From the NCBI RefSeq assembly GCF_009677585.1, contig NZ_WKYV01000007.1, positions 162,379 through 226,378 on the forward strand: 64,000 nt of DNA. The letters are read 5' to 3'. Each line of letters begins with the position of its first letter. Position 1 is the stretch's first letter. A model generated the notes under the pieces. That model saw only the letters and a program-made list of their open reading frames with translations, ran no database searches and had not been told where the DNA came from. A program made the translations under genes and the position numbers. This stretch comes from Lactonifactor sp. BIOML-A5. GTDB taxonomy: Bacteria; Bacillota; Clostridia; Lachnospirales; Lachnospiraceae. Below, one piece after another: positions 8,258 to 16,834 of the stretch.

Positions 8258-8881
8258 TTATTTGCAGTCACAGCCAGATTTTTTTGGAAAATCAAAGCTG
8301 GGATTAAAGGCGTAGAAGTTTTTGCAGTCCAGTTCTTCCTGAATAGTCCTCAGAGCCTCCCCGAATCGCTGGAAGTGAACCACTTCTCTGGCTCTCAGGA
8401 AACGGATAGGATCTGCAACCTCAGGATCCTTAACCAGACGCAGAATATTGTCATAGGTAGTTCTGGCTTTCTGTTCTGCTGCCATGTCTTCGAATAAGTC
8501 TGTGATGGGATCCCCCTTTGATTGGAATTCGCATGCGTTGAAAGGTATCCCTCCTGCAGCCTGAGGCCAGATGCCTACGGTATGGTCTACGTAGTAGTTC
8601 TGGAAGCCCTGCTGCATAATTTCTTCCGGAGTCAGGTCTTTGGTGAGCTGATGAACGATGGTGGATACCATCTCCAGGTGTGCCAGTTCTTCTGTACCTA
8701 TATCGTTCAGTACACCCATAGCCTTTCTGTTCGGCATGGTAAACCGCTGTGAAAGATAGCGCATGGAGGCGCCCATCTCGCCGTCAGGGCCGCCGTACTG
8801 GCTTAAGATAACCTGTGCTATTTTAGCGTTTGTTTTTGTGATATTGATCGGATACTGTAATCTTTTTTCATAATTCCACAT
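8258..8881 (-). CDS. cotJC: spore coat protein CotJC (manganese-catalase family)
   Basis: A 207-residue protein that matches CotJC throughout, from MWNYEKRLQYPI to FNPSFDFPKKSGCDCK. It is a ferritin-like four-helix protein related to dimanganese catalases. The metal ligands expected for that fold are visible in GTEELAHLEMVS and in EDMAAEQKAR / REVVHFQRF. In Bacillus, CotJA and CotJC are incorporated into the inner spore coat and CotJC may act as a peroxidase or catalase. It is the last gene of a tight cotJA-cotJB-cotJC operon on the minus strand, three bases after cotJB. Confidence 0.95.
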   Translation of the reverse strand: MWNYEKRLQYPINITKTNAKIAQVILSQYGGPDGEMGASMRYLSQRFTMPNRKAMGVLNDIGTEELAHLEMVSTIVHQLTKDLTPEEIMQQGFQNYYVDHTVGIWPQAAGGIPFNACEFQSKGDPITDLFEDMAAEQKARTTYDNILRLVKDPEVADPIRFLRAREVVHFQRFGEALRTIQEELDCKNFYAFNPSFDFPKKSGCDCK

Positions 8882-8884
8882 AAA

Positions 8885-9166
8885 TTATTTACAACCTCCT
8901 TTCACTTCCCAGGGCCAGGGCTGCATAACCCATTCCCAGGAGGTACTGCAGGCGTCATCTGCAGTATCGATGGTCAGAGGTCCGTAATAGGCAGCGTATT
9001 CCTTCAGGGCTTCCTTGCGGATTGCAACTTTTTCCTGATAGAAGGCAAGGGCTTTCTCATCATCCGGATGGGTATCCAGATATAGGAGAATATCGTCTAC
9101 AGCAAAGCTGACTTCGTTAATCAGCTGAAGTAATTGTTCTTTACATGGTTTGTTATTTCCATTCAT
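8885..9166 (-). CDS. cotJB: spore coat protein CotJB
   Basis: A 93-residue protein of the CotJB family, recognised from the motif QLINEVSFAVDDILLYLDTHP, a YQE tract, YGPLT and the closing WVMQPWPWE. The ATG at 9166 overlaps the cotJA stop codon (ATGA), a coupling typical of this operon, so I prefer it to the longer frame beginning at 9202. Its exact function in the coat is unknown. It lies between cotJA and cotJC as in Bacillus and most Clostridia. Confidence 0.93.
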   Translation of the reverse strand: MNGNNKPCKEQLLQLINEVSFAVDDILLYLDTHPDDEKALAFYQEKVAIRKEALKEYAAYYGPLTIDTADDACSTSWEWVMQPWPWEVKGGCK

Positions 9167-9435
9167 CGATGCATCACCTGCTTTCCTGTAAATGGCTTGC
9201 AAAGTTCCGGGAAAATGGTTCCTACCTGGAGAGCTTTGCAGAGCTCAAAGGTAGAGCGGAACTTCTGACAGGGTACATATCCCATAGCCAGGGGGAGAGA
9301 GTTGACAACAGAGTAATCACAGTCCATAGCCGGTTTACAGGGGGATGCGGTACGCGGTTCCGGAGTCCTGGACGGGCATGGAGGGGGATAATAGGGACGG
9401 TACCCTGGATAATTATTCATTCTGCATTTGTCCAT
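9163..9435 (-). CDS. cotJA: spore coat associated protein CotJA
   Basis: A 90-residue protein with a Pro/Tyr/Cys-rich N-terminus (PGYRPYYPPPCPS) and the CotJA core LAMGYVPCQKF followed by LCKALQVGTIFPELCKPF. The ATG at 9435 is preferred over the one at 9441 because AAAGGA lies seven bases upstream. CotJA is needed for CotJC to enter the coat in Bacillus. It is the first gene of the operon, and a possible mother-cell promoter lies just upstream. Confidence 0.92.
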   Translation of the reverse strand: MDKCRMNNYPGYRPYYPPPCPSRTPEPRTASPCKPAMDCDYSVVNSLPLAMGYVPCQKFRSTFELCKALQVGTIFPELCKPFTGKQVMHR

Positions 9436-9472
9436 AAGCATATCCTTTACAAAATTTAAGTTATTACAGTAC

Positions 9473-9500
9473 TATCCTATGTCTTTTCATGGAAAATGTT
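9473..9500 (-). promoter_or_regulatory. possible mother-cell (sigma-K-like) promoter of cotJABC
   Basis: On the minus strand, AACA is followed after 15 bases by CATAGGATA, which fits the sigma-K pattern (AC, then CATA-N3-TA). In Bacillus the cotJ operon uses sigma-E, and I see no good sigma-E match, so the assignment is tentative. Confidence 0.35.
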
Positions 9501-9653
9501 CCGCGGAACGATTGCCTTTTCCGGCTGAAAAGGGTAGAATGAGTGTAAATTACATATGAGTACAATAGCAGTAGGTGGGACCCGGTTACAGGCAGAGCTT
9601 TTTGCCGGGGTATGGTATGAAATAGTGCAGCGGTTGTATTATATAAACCGCTG
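9498..9653. promoter_or_regulatory. three perfect dyads upstream of the diguanylate cyclase gene
   Basis: Between the divergent cotJ operon and the cyclase lie three inverted repeats: the 12-bp palindrome GTTCCGCGGAAC (9498-9509); CCTTTTC-N5-GAAAAGG (9515-9533); and CAGCGGTT-N10-AACCGCTG (9628-9653), whose spacer is AT-rich (GTATTATATA). None is followed by a T-run, so they look like protein-binding or structured leader sites rather than terminators. Confidence 0.45.
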
Positions 9654-9700
9654 TCTGTTCCTCAGGTTGCCTTACTGGTATTTGGAAAGGGGAAAAACTC

Positions 9701-11563
9701 ATGAATCTGCACGAGTTGGTAGAACAGAAGTCTTTGGAATTAAAAGAAAAGACAAAGGACATGAATGCGCTGATTCAGAATATTCCTGGGGGAGTTATGT
9801 GCTGTGAATATACCAGGGAATTAAAGTTGCTTTTTATCAGTGACGGTTTTCTGAAGATGACGGGATATACAAGAAAGGAGATTGCCGAACGGTTTCAAAA
9901 TGAATTCTCCCGTATGATATATCCCGGGGATCTGGAAAAAACCTGGGAAAAGGTGGAAAAGCAGCTGGCATATAGTGATCAAAAAGAGATTGAGTACAGG
10001 ATAATCTGCAGAGACGGAAAGCTTCTTTATATTCACGATAAAGGGCAGATAGTAAACAGAGAAGACGGCAGCCAGGTCTTCTACTGCATACTGACGGATA
10101 TCGATCATATGAAAAAGGAGTCCCTGAAGCTTAGAGAACAGGCGCAGAGGGATGCTCTTACAGGTCTGTACAATAAGATAACGGTGCAGAATCTGACAGA
10201 AGAAAAGCTTTTGCATATGCAGGAAGGAGAGCAGGGTGCATTCTTTATCATTGATATAGATAATTTCAAGCAGATCAACGATGTATTCGGACACCTGAAC
10301 GGGGATGTAATGCTGGCAGAGGCCGGCAGAAGCCTGAAAAATCTGGTGCGGAGCAACGATATTGTGGGAAGAGTGGGAGGCGATGAATTCGCAGTACTCC
10401 TGTGGGGGATAGAAAAGACAGAGGATGCAGAAAAGAAGGCCAAAGCTATACTGGATGCCTTTGGGAAACTGATGAATAAGGAGATGGATAAGCAGCAGAT
10501 CTCCTGCAGCATCGGCATTGCCAGGATACCCAAAGATGGCAGAACCTTTCAGGAAATCTTCAAAAATGCAGATGTGGCACTGTATTATGCTAAGAAAAAG
10601 GGGAAGAATAGATATGCTGTATATGAAAAGGGTATGCTTCCTCAGTCGCTGACTGCAGCAGAGGTGAAGTCGTTTGCACCCTCTGGGGAAAAGGAGATAG
10701 AATCCGACAAAAATCTGGGTGTGCTGCCCTACCAGTTGGCAGAATATGTGTTTCACATCCTTTATAATGGTGACAATCTTGAAGAATCTATTCCGCTGAT
10801 TCTTGAAATTGTGGGCAGACAGATGGATGTAAGCAGAGTTTATATATTTGAGGATTCAGAAGACGGTACATATTGTACCAATACCTTTGAATGGTGCTCA
10901 GAAGGAATTGCACCGCAGAAAGAGTTTCTGCAGAGGGTGCCATACGCAGTGCTGGGAGATTACTATGACAATTTTGATGAGTATGGCATATATTACTGCA
11001 GGAACATTCGGGAGATGACAAAAGAACAGTTTGACATCCTGGATGCACAGGGAATTAAATCTATGCTTCACTGTCTGATTCGGGACGGAGGAAAAAACAG
11101 AGGATATGTAGGGTTTGATGAGTGCCGGGAAAATCGGTTCTGGCCCCAAACCCAGATTAGAACCCTCTCTTTGATTGCGGAAATGGTAGGGACTTTTCTT
11201 TTGAAGAAAAGAGCCCAGGATAGGAAAGAGCAGCTGCTGGACAGCCTGCATATGATCTTAGACAATCAGGAAGAATGGATATATGCTGTGGAACGCAATA
11301 CCTATAAGATTCAATATGCGAATCTGGCTACCAGGGAAGCTGTGAGTGAGGCTGCGGAGGGCAGCATATGCTATAAAGCCTTCTATCACAGAGACACACC
11401 CTGTGAGTATTGTCCAAGCCTCCGGCTGAAGAAGGGAGGCAAAAAGGTCAGTGCGGTTTTATACAGCGAAGTGCTGGGGAAGAAAGTTATGGCAACAGCG
11501 GCCGCTATTCCCTGGCTGGATCAAAAAGAGGTGTTTCTTATGTCTTGCAGAGATTTGAGCTGA
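9701..11563 (+). CDS. PAS-GGDEF-GAF diguanylate cyclase
   Basis: A 620-residue soluble signalling protein. Residues about 20-140 form a PAS/PAC sensor domain. Residues about 150-310 are a GGDEF domain with an intact active site GGDEF at 226-230, and RSND at 217-220 gives the RxxD feedback-inhibition site. About 345-500 looks like a GAF domain, and 510-620 like a second PAS-type region with a CxxC (EYCPS) tract. It should make cyclic di-GMP from two GTP and be product-inhibited. No membrane segment or signal peptide is visible. No EAL or HD-GYP domain is present. It stands 33 bases before the GDPD gene in the same direction. Confidence 0.88.
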   Translation: MNLHELVEQKSLELKEKTKDMNALIQNIPGGVMCCEYTRELKLLFISDGFLKMTGYTRKEIAERFQNEFSRMIYPGDLEKTWEKVEKQLAYSDQKEIEYRIICRDGKLLYIHDKGQIVNREDGSQVFYCILTDIDHMKKESLKLREQAQRDALTGLYNKITVQNLTEEKLLHMQEGEQGAFFIIDIDNFKQINDVFGHLNGDVMLAEAGRSLKNLVRSNDIVGRVGGDEFAVLLWGIEKTEDAEKKAKAILDAFGKLMNKEMDKQQISCSIGIARIPKDGRTFQEIFKNADVALYYAKKKGKNRYAVYEKGMLPQSLTAAEVKSFAPSGEKEIESDKNLGVLPYQLAEYVFHILYNGDNLEESIPLILEIVGRQMDVSRVYIFEDSEDGTYCTNTFEWCSEGIAPQKEFLQRVPYAVLGDYYDNFDEYGIYYCRNIREMTKEQFDILDAQGIKSMLHCLIRDGGKNRGYVGFDECRENRFWPQTQIRTLSLIAEMVGTFLLKKRAQDRKEQLLDSLHMILDNQEEWIYAVERNTYKIQYANLATREAVSEAAEGSICYKAFYHRDTPCEYCPSLRLKKGGKKVSAVLYSEVLGKKVMATAAAIPWLDQKEVFLMSCRDLS

Positions 11564-11596
11564 ATTCAGAATAGAAAGGCAGAAGTATAAGGGTAT

Positions 11597-13417
11597 ATGA
11601 GAAAATTATTTGGCCGTCTGTATTACATTGTAAAGAAGAATATGGGAAGCCTTTTGGTATTTGAGATTATGTACCGGACTGCAACATTTCTTCTCAGTGG
11701 TTACTGCGTGCAGACAGCCATAGACTTTTCTCTGAAAAAGCAGGGGTTCAGCTATCTCACGGCTGAGAATTATACAAGCTTTATTCTCCATCCGCTTTCC
11801 GTGGCTTTGGTGCTGGCCGTGTTTCTCCAAATCCTGTTTTTTCTTCTGATAGAAGCAGGGGCACTGATCACTTGTTTTGAAGCCTCGGCCAACAGGCAGA
11901 AGGTGACTCCGGGGGATCTTTTATTCGGAGGGCTCTACAGGACCTTTATCATGATCCGGAAAAATAAGACGGCATGGATTCTTGCAGCAGCACTGCCGGC
12001 TCCGATTATGGAGCTGCATCTCATTGTGAGAGAGGTCTCTTATATTAAATTACTGCAGTTTTCGGCGCAGCAGCTCTATAAGGCTGTGCCATGGCACTGG
12101 GTGCTGTTTGCCATATGCGGATTACTGCTTGCTTTCTCCCTGCTTTTCATCTATATTCTTCCCAGCTGCTTTATGACTGGGGGGAAAATAGGAAAACGAG
12201 TGCCCGAAGCCCTGAAAATATTTCGGAAGAATACCGGAAAGACGGTTGTTGGGATTGCGGTGATTAATGTACTTGTGGCTCTGATTGTTGGGACGGTATA
12301 TCTCATCGCAGTTATATTTGTGGTCCTGTATTCTATGCTGACCAAATCTACAGCTATGGCGGCAGGTGCTGTCCTGACCTACAGCAGGTGGCTGGATATC
12401 GGTCTGGGACTGGCAGCAGGTGCGGTAGAACTGGTTCTCACCCTAGCGTTTGTCTTTGTGATTTATGAGAAAGCCTATCCCGATTCAGTCAGTAACTGGA
12501 AGAAGCGGATTTTGTTTCCGAGGCATACAGCAAAGGGACTGAGGCTGAGAAGAAAAATTGCCGGGGTATTGACTGCCATTCTGCTGGTATCAGAGGGCTT
12601 TTACGGTGTTTATGTAATGATACAGAGCCGCCAGGCTGCGGAGAATATATGGAATTCTGTGGGGATTACAGCCCACCGTGGAGGGGCATTGATGGCTCCT
12701 GAGAATACGGTCAGCGCTCTGGCCTATGCGAACGATACCCTCTGTGATTATGCTGAGATTGATGTGCAGGAGACAAAGGACCGTGTGCTTGTACTTCTCC
12801 ACGACAATTCTCTGAAACGAACGGCTGGCCTGAAGGAAAATATATGGAACGTAACCTATGCCCAGGTGAATAAACTGGATGCAGGAATCAGTTTTCATAA
12901 AAAATTCAGAGGGGAAAAAATCCCCACACTGGAGGACGCTATAAATTTTTCCAAAGGAAAGCTGGACTTAAATATTGAGATTAAGTATAATGGTGAGAAT
13001 AAAGGAATCGCAAAGCGGGTAGTCAGGGAGATAGAGAAGAACGATTTTGCCGACCACTGTGTGATTACTTCCATGAACTATGATTTTCTGAAACAGGTCA
13101 AAAAGGCGAACCCTGATATTAGAACCGGTTATATTATGACCATGACTTACGGCAGTATTGCCAATGTTAAATACGCTGATTTTTTTAGTGTGAAACACAC
13201 CTATGTGGATGAGGACTTTGTTGCAGAGGCTCATGCCTGCGGTAAGGAAGTACACGCCTGGACAGTGAACTACAGGGGAGATGTCAAGAGAATGATAAAC
13301 TGCGGGGTAGATAATATTATTACCGATAACCCGGTTCTGGTGCGGAAAGTACTGGACCAGGAGAGTGACACAAGAACAGGATTTTGGGAACTGATGAAAT
13401 ATGCTCTTCGCATATAG
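11597..13417 (+). CDS. membrane-anchored glycerophosphodiester phosphodiesterase
   Basis: A 606-residue two-part protein. The first ~345 residues hold about seven or eight membrane segments (the glycerophosphoryl diester phosphodiesterase membrane domain). The rest is a GDPD TIM-barrel. The catalytic signature is clear: AHRGG with His360, then PENT, EIDVQ for the metal-binding Glu/Asp, and LLHD with His402. These enzymes hydrolyse glycerophosphodiesters, and membrane-linked forms are associated with phospholipid or teichoic acid turnover. The C-terminus ends with VDNIITDNP, as in the family. It lies between a diguanylate cyclase and a FtsW/RodA protein. Confidence 0.9.
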   Translation: MRKLFGRLYYIVKKNMGSLLVFEIMYRTATFLLSGYCVQTAIDFSLKKQGFSYLTAENYTSFILHPLSVALVLAVFLQILFFLLIEAGALITCFEASANRQKVTPGDLLFGGLYRTFIMIRKNKTAWILAAALPAPIMELHLIVREVSYIKLLQFSAQQLYKAVPWHWVLFAICGLLLAFSLLFIYILPSCFMTGGKIGKRVPEALKIFRKNTGKTVVGIAVINVLVALIVGTVYLIAVIFVVLYSMLTKSTAMAAGAVLTYSRWLDIGLGLAAGAVELVLTLAFVFVIYEKAYPDSVSNWKKRILFPRHTAKGLRLRRKIAGVLTAILLVSEGFYGVYVMIQSRQAAENIWNSVGITAHRGGALMAPENTVSALAYANDTLCDYAEIDVQETKDRVLVLLHDNSLKRTAGLKENIWNVTYAQVNKLDAGISFHKKFRGEKIPTLEDAINFSKGKLDLNIEIKYNGENKGIAKRVVREIEKNDFADHCVITSMNYDFLKQVKKANPDIRTGYIMTMTYGSIANVKYADFFSVKHTYVDEDFVAEAHACGKEVHAWTVNYRGDVKRMINCGVDNIITDNPVLVRKVLDQESDTRTGFWELMKYALRI

Positions 13418-13455
13418 AGCTTGAGACAACGGAAAAATAATAACGGAGGAACTTC

Positions 13456-14667
13456 ATGTTTGCACAAGTGAAGGCAATAGTAAAAAGCAGAGAAAAACGT
13501 GCGAGAGCCAGGCAGAGGGCGAAAGAGCGGTTAAGAGCGCAGATTGACTATTATGATTTTAATCTGGTGGCTGTGGTGCTCCTGCTTACCTGCTTTGGCC
13601 TTGTGATATTATACAGCACCAGCGCCTATGTGGCGGAACTGAAATTCGGAGATGACATGGCTTATTTTGGCAAGCAGGCACTGATCAGTGTGGTCAGTAT
13701 CCTGTTTGCGCTGGTGATATCCCGGCTGGATTACCACCTTTTGATGCCGCTGGCCTCCTATATTTATCTGGCCGCAGTTGTGCTTATGGTCCTGGTAAAA
13801 TCCCCTCTCGGTATTGTTCTGAATGGGGCCAGAAGATGGCTGAAGATTGGACCCATTCAGTTTCAGCCTTCGGAGGTGGCAAAGATTGCGGTGATTACGT
13901 TCATCCCCCTTTTGATTATCAAGATGGGGAAGCAGATTAAAACATGGCAGGCATGCGTGATGCTGCTGTGTGCGGGCGGTTTTTTGGGAGCGCTTGCTTA
14001 CATTTTCACAGATAACCTGAGTACAGGTATCATCATTGTGGGAATCACGGTCATTATGATATTTATTGCCCATCCCAGAACAAAACCCTTTATTATAGCA
14101 GGTGCTGGCGGAGCGGCTCTGATAGCAGGGGGAGTGGCAATCCTTGCCAAGACTCTGGAGACCAGTGAGAGCTTTCGTATCCGAAGAGTACTTGTATGGC
14201 TGGAGCCGGAAAAGTATATCAGCGACGGAGGATATCAGATCATGCAGGCGCTTTATGCTATAGGATCCGGCGGCTTTTTTGGAAAAGGCCTGGGAAACAG
14301 CGCGCAGAAACTGGGAGCTGTGCCGGAAGCCCAGAATGATATGATATTTTCCATTATCTGTGAGGAGCTTGGGGTATTTGGAGGCGCTGTAGTTCTGATC
14401 CTGTTTGCATATCTGCTGTACCGGCTGATGTTTATCGCTCAGAATGCACCGGATTTGTACGGCTCTTTGCTTGTATGCGGTATCTTCGGCCATATCTCCC
14501 TCCAGGTTATCCTGAACATCTGCGTAGTAATTAATCTGATACCTACCACGGGAATTACCCTGCCCTTTATCAGTTACGGGGGAACATCCATTATATTCCT
14601 GATGACGGAGATCGGAATTGCCCTCAGTGTATCCAGGCAGATAAAGTTTCAGAAACAGGAAGAATAG
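13456..14667 (+). CDS. FtsW/RodA/SpoVE family peptidoglycan polymerase
   Basis: A 403-residue SEDS-family protein with about ten membrane segments. Family motifs visible are QPSEVAKIA, the DNLSTG motif with the catalytic-type Asp, GGYQIMQALYAIGSGG, a PEAQNDMIFS loop and the C-terminal PTTGITLPFISYGG. SEDS proteins are glycan-strand polymerases that work with a class B penicillin-binding protein. The basic N-terminal tail (about 30 residues rich in Lys/Arg) is cytoplasmic. Sequence alone does not tell whether it serves elongation, division or the spore cortex. No PBP gene is adjacent. It ends 10 bases before the acpP promoter. Confidence 0.9.
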   Translation: MFAQVKAIVKSREKRARARQRAKERLRAQIDYYDFNLVAVVLLLTCFGLVILYSTSAYVAELKFGDDMAYFGKQALISVVSILFALVISRLDYHLLMPLASYIYLAAVVLMVLVKSPLGIVLNGARRWLKIGPIQFQPSEVAKIAVITFIPLLIIKMGKQIKTWQACVMLLCAGGFLGALAYIFTDNLSTGIIIVGITVIMIFIAHPRTKPFIIAGAGGAALIAGGVAILAKTLETSESFRIRRVLVWLEPEKYISDGGYQIMQALYAIGSGGFFGKGLGNSAQKLGAVPEAQNDMIFSIICEELGVFGGAVVLILFAYLLYRLMFIAQNAPDLYGSLLVCGIFGHISLQVILNICVVINLIPTTGITLPFISYGGTSIIFLMTEIGIALSVSRQIKFQKQEE

Positions 14668-14677
14668 AAAATTATAG

Positions 14678-14706
14678 TTGACAAAAAGGGCAATAGCAGA
14701 TATACT
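14678..14706 (+). promoter_or_regulatory. sigma-A promoter of the fatty-acid operon
   Basis: TTGACA (14678-14683) and TATACT (14701-14706) are separated by exactly 17 bases, a near-consensus housekeeping promoter. Its -10 box overlaps a perfect dyad, so repression by occlusion is likely. The leader to the acpP start is about 90 bases. Confidence 0.85.
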
Positions 14707-14722
14707 TTGAATGTCAAAGTAT
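14702..14722. promoter_or_regulatory. FabT-like operator overlapping the acpP promoter
   Basis: ATACTTTGA-ATG-TCAAAGTAT is a perfect 9-bp inverted repeat on top of the -10 box and start site. Its core TTTG-N5-CAAA agrees with the dyad known for FabT, the MarR-family repressor of fatty-acid genes in streptococci and relatives. No fabT gene is in the window. Confidence 0.65.
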
Positions 14723-14799
14723 TCGGTTGGAGGAAGATTCCTCGAGGTGGCATACGGTTATCCCTGTATGTTAAAGTTTAATTAAAGGAGATTATGAAT

Positions 14800-15033
14800 A
14801 TGTTAGAAAAAATGAGAGAAATCATTGCTGAACAGTTAAATTGCGAAGAAGGTACCATTACTCCGGAGACATCCTTCAAGGATGATCTTGGAGCAGATTC
14901 TTTGGATTTATTTGAATTAGTGATGGCTCTTGAAGATGAATACTCCGTAGAGATTCCTGCTGAGGAGCTGCAGGAGCTGACAACTGTGGGCGCTGTTATG
15001 GAGTATCTGAAAAATAAAGGTGTGGAGGCATAA
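14800..15033 (+). CDS. acpP: acyl carrier protein
   Basis: A 77-residue acidic protein carrying the phosphopantetheine attachment motif GADSLDLFEL, with the modified Ser in DSLD. ATG 14800 is preferred because AAAGGAG then sits nine bases away; ATG 14794, two codons earlier, is possible. ACP carries the growing acyl chain in fatty-acid synthesis. It leads the operon, preceded by a promoter with a FabT-like operator and followed by two hairpins that may raise acpP transcript relative to the rest of the operon. Confidence 0.96.
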   Translation: MLEKMREIIAEQLNCEEGTITPETSFKDDLGADSLDLFELVMALEDEYSVEIPAEELQELTTVGAVMEYLKNKGVEA

Positions 15034-15090
15034 AGCCCACACCTTTCTCTATAAGGAATACATGTGAATCCGGCAAGCCGGATTTTTTTA
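15016..15090 (+). terminator. tandem hairpins after acpP
   Basis: The first hairpin spans the acpP stop codon: AAAGGTGTGG pairs with CCACACCTTT (15016-15045) around AGGCATAAAGC. The second, AATCCGGC-AA-GCCGGATT followed by a T7 run (15067-15088), is a classic intrinsic terminator. Since fabD and the rest follow in the same direction, termination is presumably partial, or fabD has its own promoter. Confidence 0.8.
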
Positions 15091-15101
15091 TAAACATATA
15101 G

Positions 15102-15114
15102 TTTGATATACAAA
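15102..15114. promoter_or_regulatory. second FabT-like site, upstream of fabD
   Basis: TTTG-ATATA-CAAA repeats the core layout of the acpP operator (TTTG-N5-CAAA), 30 bases before the fabD start and just after the terminator. An AT-rich TATACA lies inside it and may be a -10 box, though the -35 region is poor. Confidence 0.5.
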
Positions 15115-15143
15115 ATATTTTACGCACAAAGGAGTTCTCAGAG

Positions 15144-16064
15144 ATGAATAAAATTGCATTTGTTTTTCCGGGACAGGGAGCCCAGTATGCAGGGATGGGT
15201 CAGGATTTCTATGAAAAGATGCCCGTCTGTAAGGCGGTGTTCGACTGCTCCGCACAGGTAACGGGACTAGATCTTCCGGAACTTTGTTTTACGGAAAATA
15301 GCCGTTTGAATATTACGGAATACACGCAGATTGCTATGCTGACGGTATCCGCAGCCATTCTAAAAGCAGTGGAGGAAACCGGACTCTCCTCTTGTGTGAA
15401 CGCCGGGCTGAGTCTGGGAGAGTACGGAGCCCTGGTGGCATCCAAAGCCCTGACGTTAGAGGATGCATTCGCCCTTGTGAGAAAGAGGGGAATCTTTATG
15501 CAGGAGGCAGTTCCTTTTGGAGGGGCCATGGCAGCTGTCATGGGGCTGGACGGAGATGCGATTGCCAAGATCTGTGATGCTGTTACGGGTACGGTTTCTG
15601 TAGCTAATTATAATTGCCCGGGACAGATTGTAATAACTGGAGAGGCGGCAGCTGTGGAGACTGCGGGAGTAAAACTAAAAGAGGCGGGCGCCAGAAGGAT
15701 TGTCCCTCTCAAGGTATCCGGCCCCTTCCATTCCAAGCTGCTGGCCGGTGCAGGCGAAAGACTCCGGGAGGAATTAAAAAAGGCAGAGATATATCCCATA
15801 GAAACTCCCTATGTAACGAATGTTACAGCAGAATACGTAGAGGACAGCGGCTGTGTAAAGGATCTGCTTGTCCGGCAGGTTTCCTCCTCTGTAAGGTGGC
15901 AGCAAAGCGTAGAGAAGATGATAGCCGGGGGTGTGGATACCTTTGTGGAGATCGGGCCCGGAAAAACTCTCAGCGGGTTTATCAGAAAAATCAGCGGGGA
16001 TGTGACAGTAATGAATATACAGAATACAGAAGATTTTCAGAAGGTAATGGAACACCTGGCTTAG
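15144..16064 (+). CDS. fabD: malonyl-CoA:ACP transacylase
   Basis: A 306-residue FabD. The N-terminal FPGQGAQ motif, nucleophile Ser90 in [10 protein letters not shown], and His196 in GPFHSKLL are all present. It moves malonyl from CoA to ACP, supplying the extender unit for chain growth. AAAGGAG lies upstream of the ATG. It is followed by fabG after a 22-base gap and belongs to the acpP-fabDGF-accB-fabZ-accC-accDA-fabK operon. fabH, which often sits near fabD, is absent from this locus. Confidence 0.96.
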   Translation: MNKIAFVFPGQGAQYAGMGQDFYEKMPVCKAVFDCSAQVTGLDLPELCFTENSRLNITEYTQIAMLTVSAAILKAVEETGLSSCVNAGLSLGEYGALVASKALTLEDAFALVRKRGIFMQEAVPFGGAMAAVMGLDGDAIAKICDAVTGTVSVANYNCPGQIVITGEAAAVETAGVKLKEAGARRIVPLKVSGPFHSKLLAGAGERLREELKKAEIYPIETPYVTNVTAEYVEDSGCVKDLLVRQVSSSVRWQQSVEKMIAGGVDTFVEIGPGKTLSGFIRKISGDVTVMNIQNTEDFQKVMEHLA

Positions 16065-16086
16065 GCCTGTGAGAAAGGAATTGGAT

Positions 16087-16824
16087 ATGAAAGGAAACAT
16101 AGCTTTAGTGACAGGAGCGTCCAGGGGCATCGGAAGAGCCATAGCCCTCACGCTTGCAAAAGAAGGCATATTTGTGGTAGTAAATTATAACGGATCCCGG
16201 GAACGGGCAGAAGAGGTAGTCAGAGAAATAAAGGAAGCAGGAGGGGACGGGGCTGTATGGCAGTGCAGCGTAGCTGACTATGCAGCCTGCCAGGAGATGA
16301 TCACAGGGATCGTAAAAGCTTATGGTTCCCTGGATATATTGGTGAACAATGCAGGAATCACCAGAGACAATCTGGCAATGAAGATGAAAGAAGAAGAATT
16401 TGACGAGGTCATCGCAACGAATCTGAAAGGAACTTTTAATACCATACGACATACGTCGCGCCAGATGCTGAAGCAGCGCGGGGGAAAAATTATCAATATT
16501 TCTTCAGTCTCGGGAGTTATGGGCAATGCGGGTCAGGCCAATTATTCCGCATCTAAGGCTGGGGTGATCGGACTCACAAAATCCATGGCCAGAGAACTGG
16601 CAAGCAGAGGTATTACAGTGAACGCGGTAGCTCCCGGCTTTATTGCCACAGAGATGACAGAAGTCTTAAGTGAGGAAGTGAAGAAATACGCGGAAAGCCA
16701 GATTCCTCTGGGGCGCTTTGGGAGTCCTGAGGATGTTGCTCGGATGGTGGCGTTTCTGGCTTCTGAGAATGCAGATTATATTACCGGCCAGGTCATCAGT
16801 GTTGATGGCGGCATGAGCATGTAG
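16087..16824 (+). CDS. fabG: 3-oxoacyl-ACP reductase
   Basis: A 245-residue SDR of the FabG type. The start at 16087 follows AAAGGA by seven bases; a GTG at 16069 would add six unsupported residues. It has TGASRGIG at residues 9-16, NNAG followed by [13 protein letters not shown], and Tyr153/Lys157 in ANYSASKAG. It uses NADPH to reduce 3-ketoacyl-ACP. Its place between fabD and fabF separates it functionally from the two accessory SDRs at 3.3 and 7.4 kb. Confidence 0.96.
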   Translation: MKGNIALVTGASRGIGRAIALTLAKEGIFVVVNYNGSRERAEEVVREIKEAGGDGAVWQCSVADYAACQEMITGIVKAYGSLDILVNNAGITRDNLAMKMKEEEFDEVIATNLKGTFNTIRHTSRQMLKQRGGKIINISSVSGVMGNAGQANYSASKAGVIGLTKSMARELASRGITVNAVAPGFIATEMTEVLSEEVKKYAESQIPLGRFGSPEDVARMVAFLASENADYITGQVISVDGGMSM

Positions 16825-16834
16825 GAGGGACAAA

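Noticed and set aside
9556..9807. A plus-strand 83-codon frame upstream of and overlapping the diguanylate cyclase.
   Set aside because: It has no ribosome site, no family, and runs into the clearly coding cyclase in another frame.
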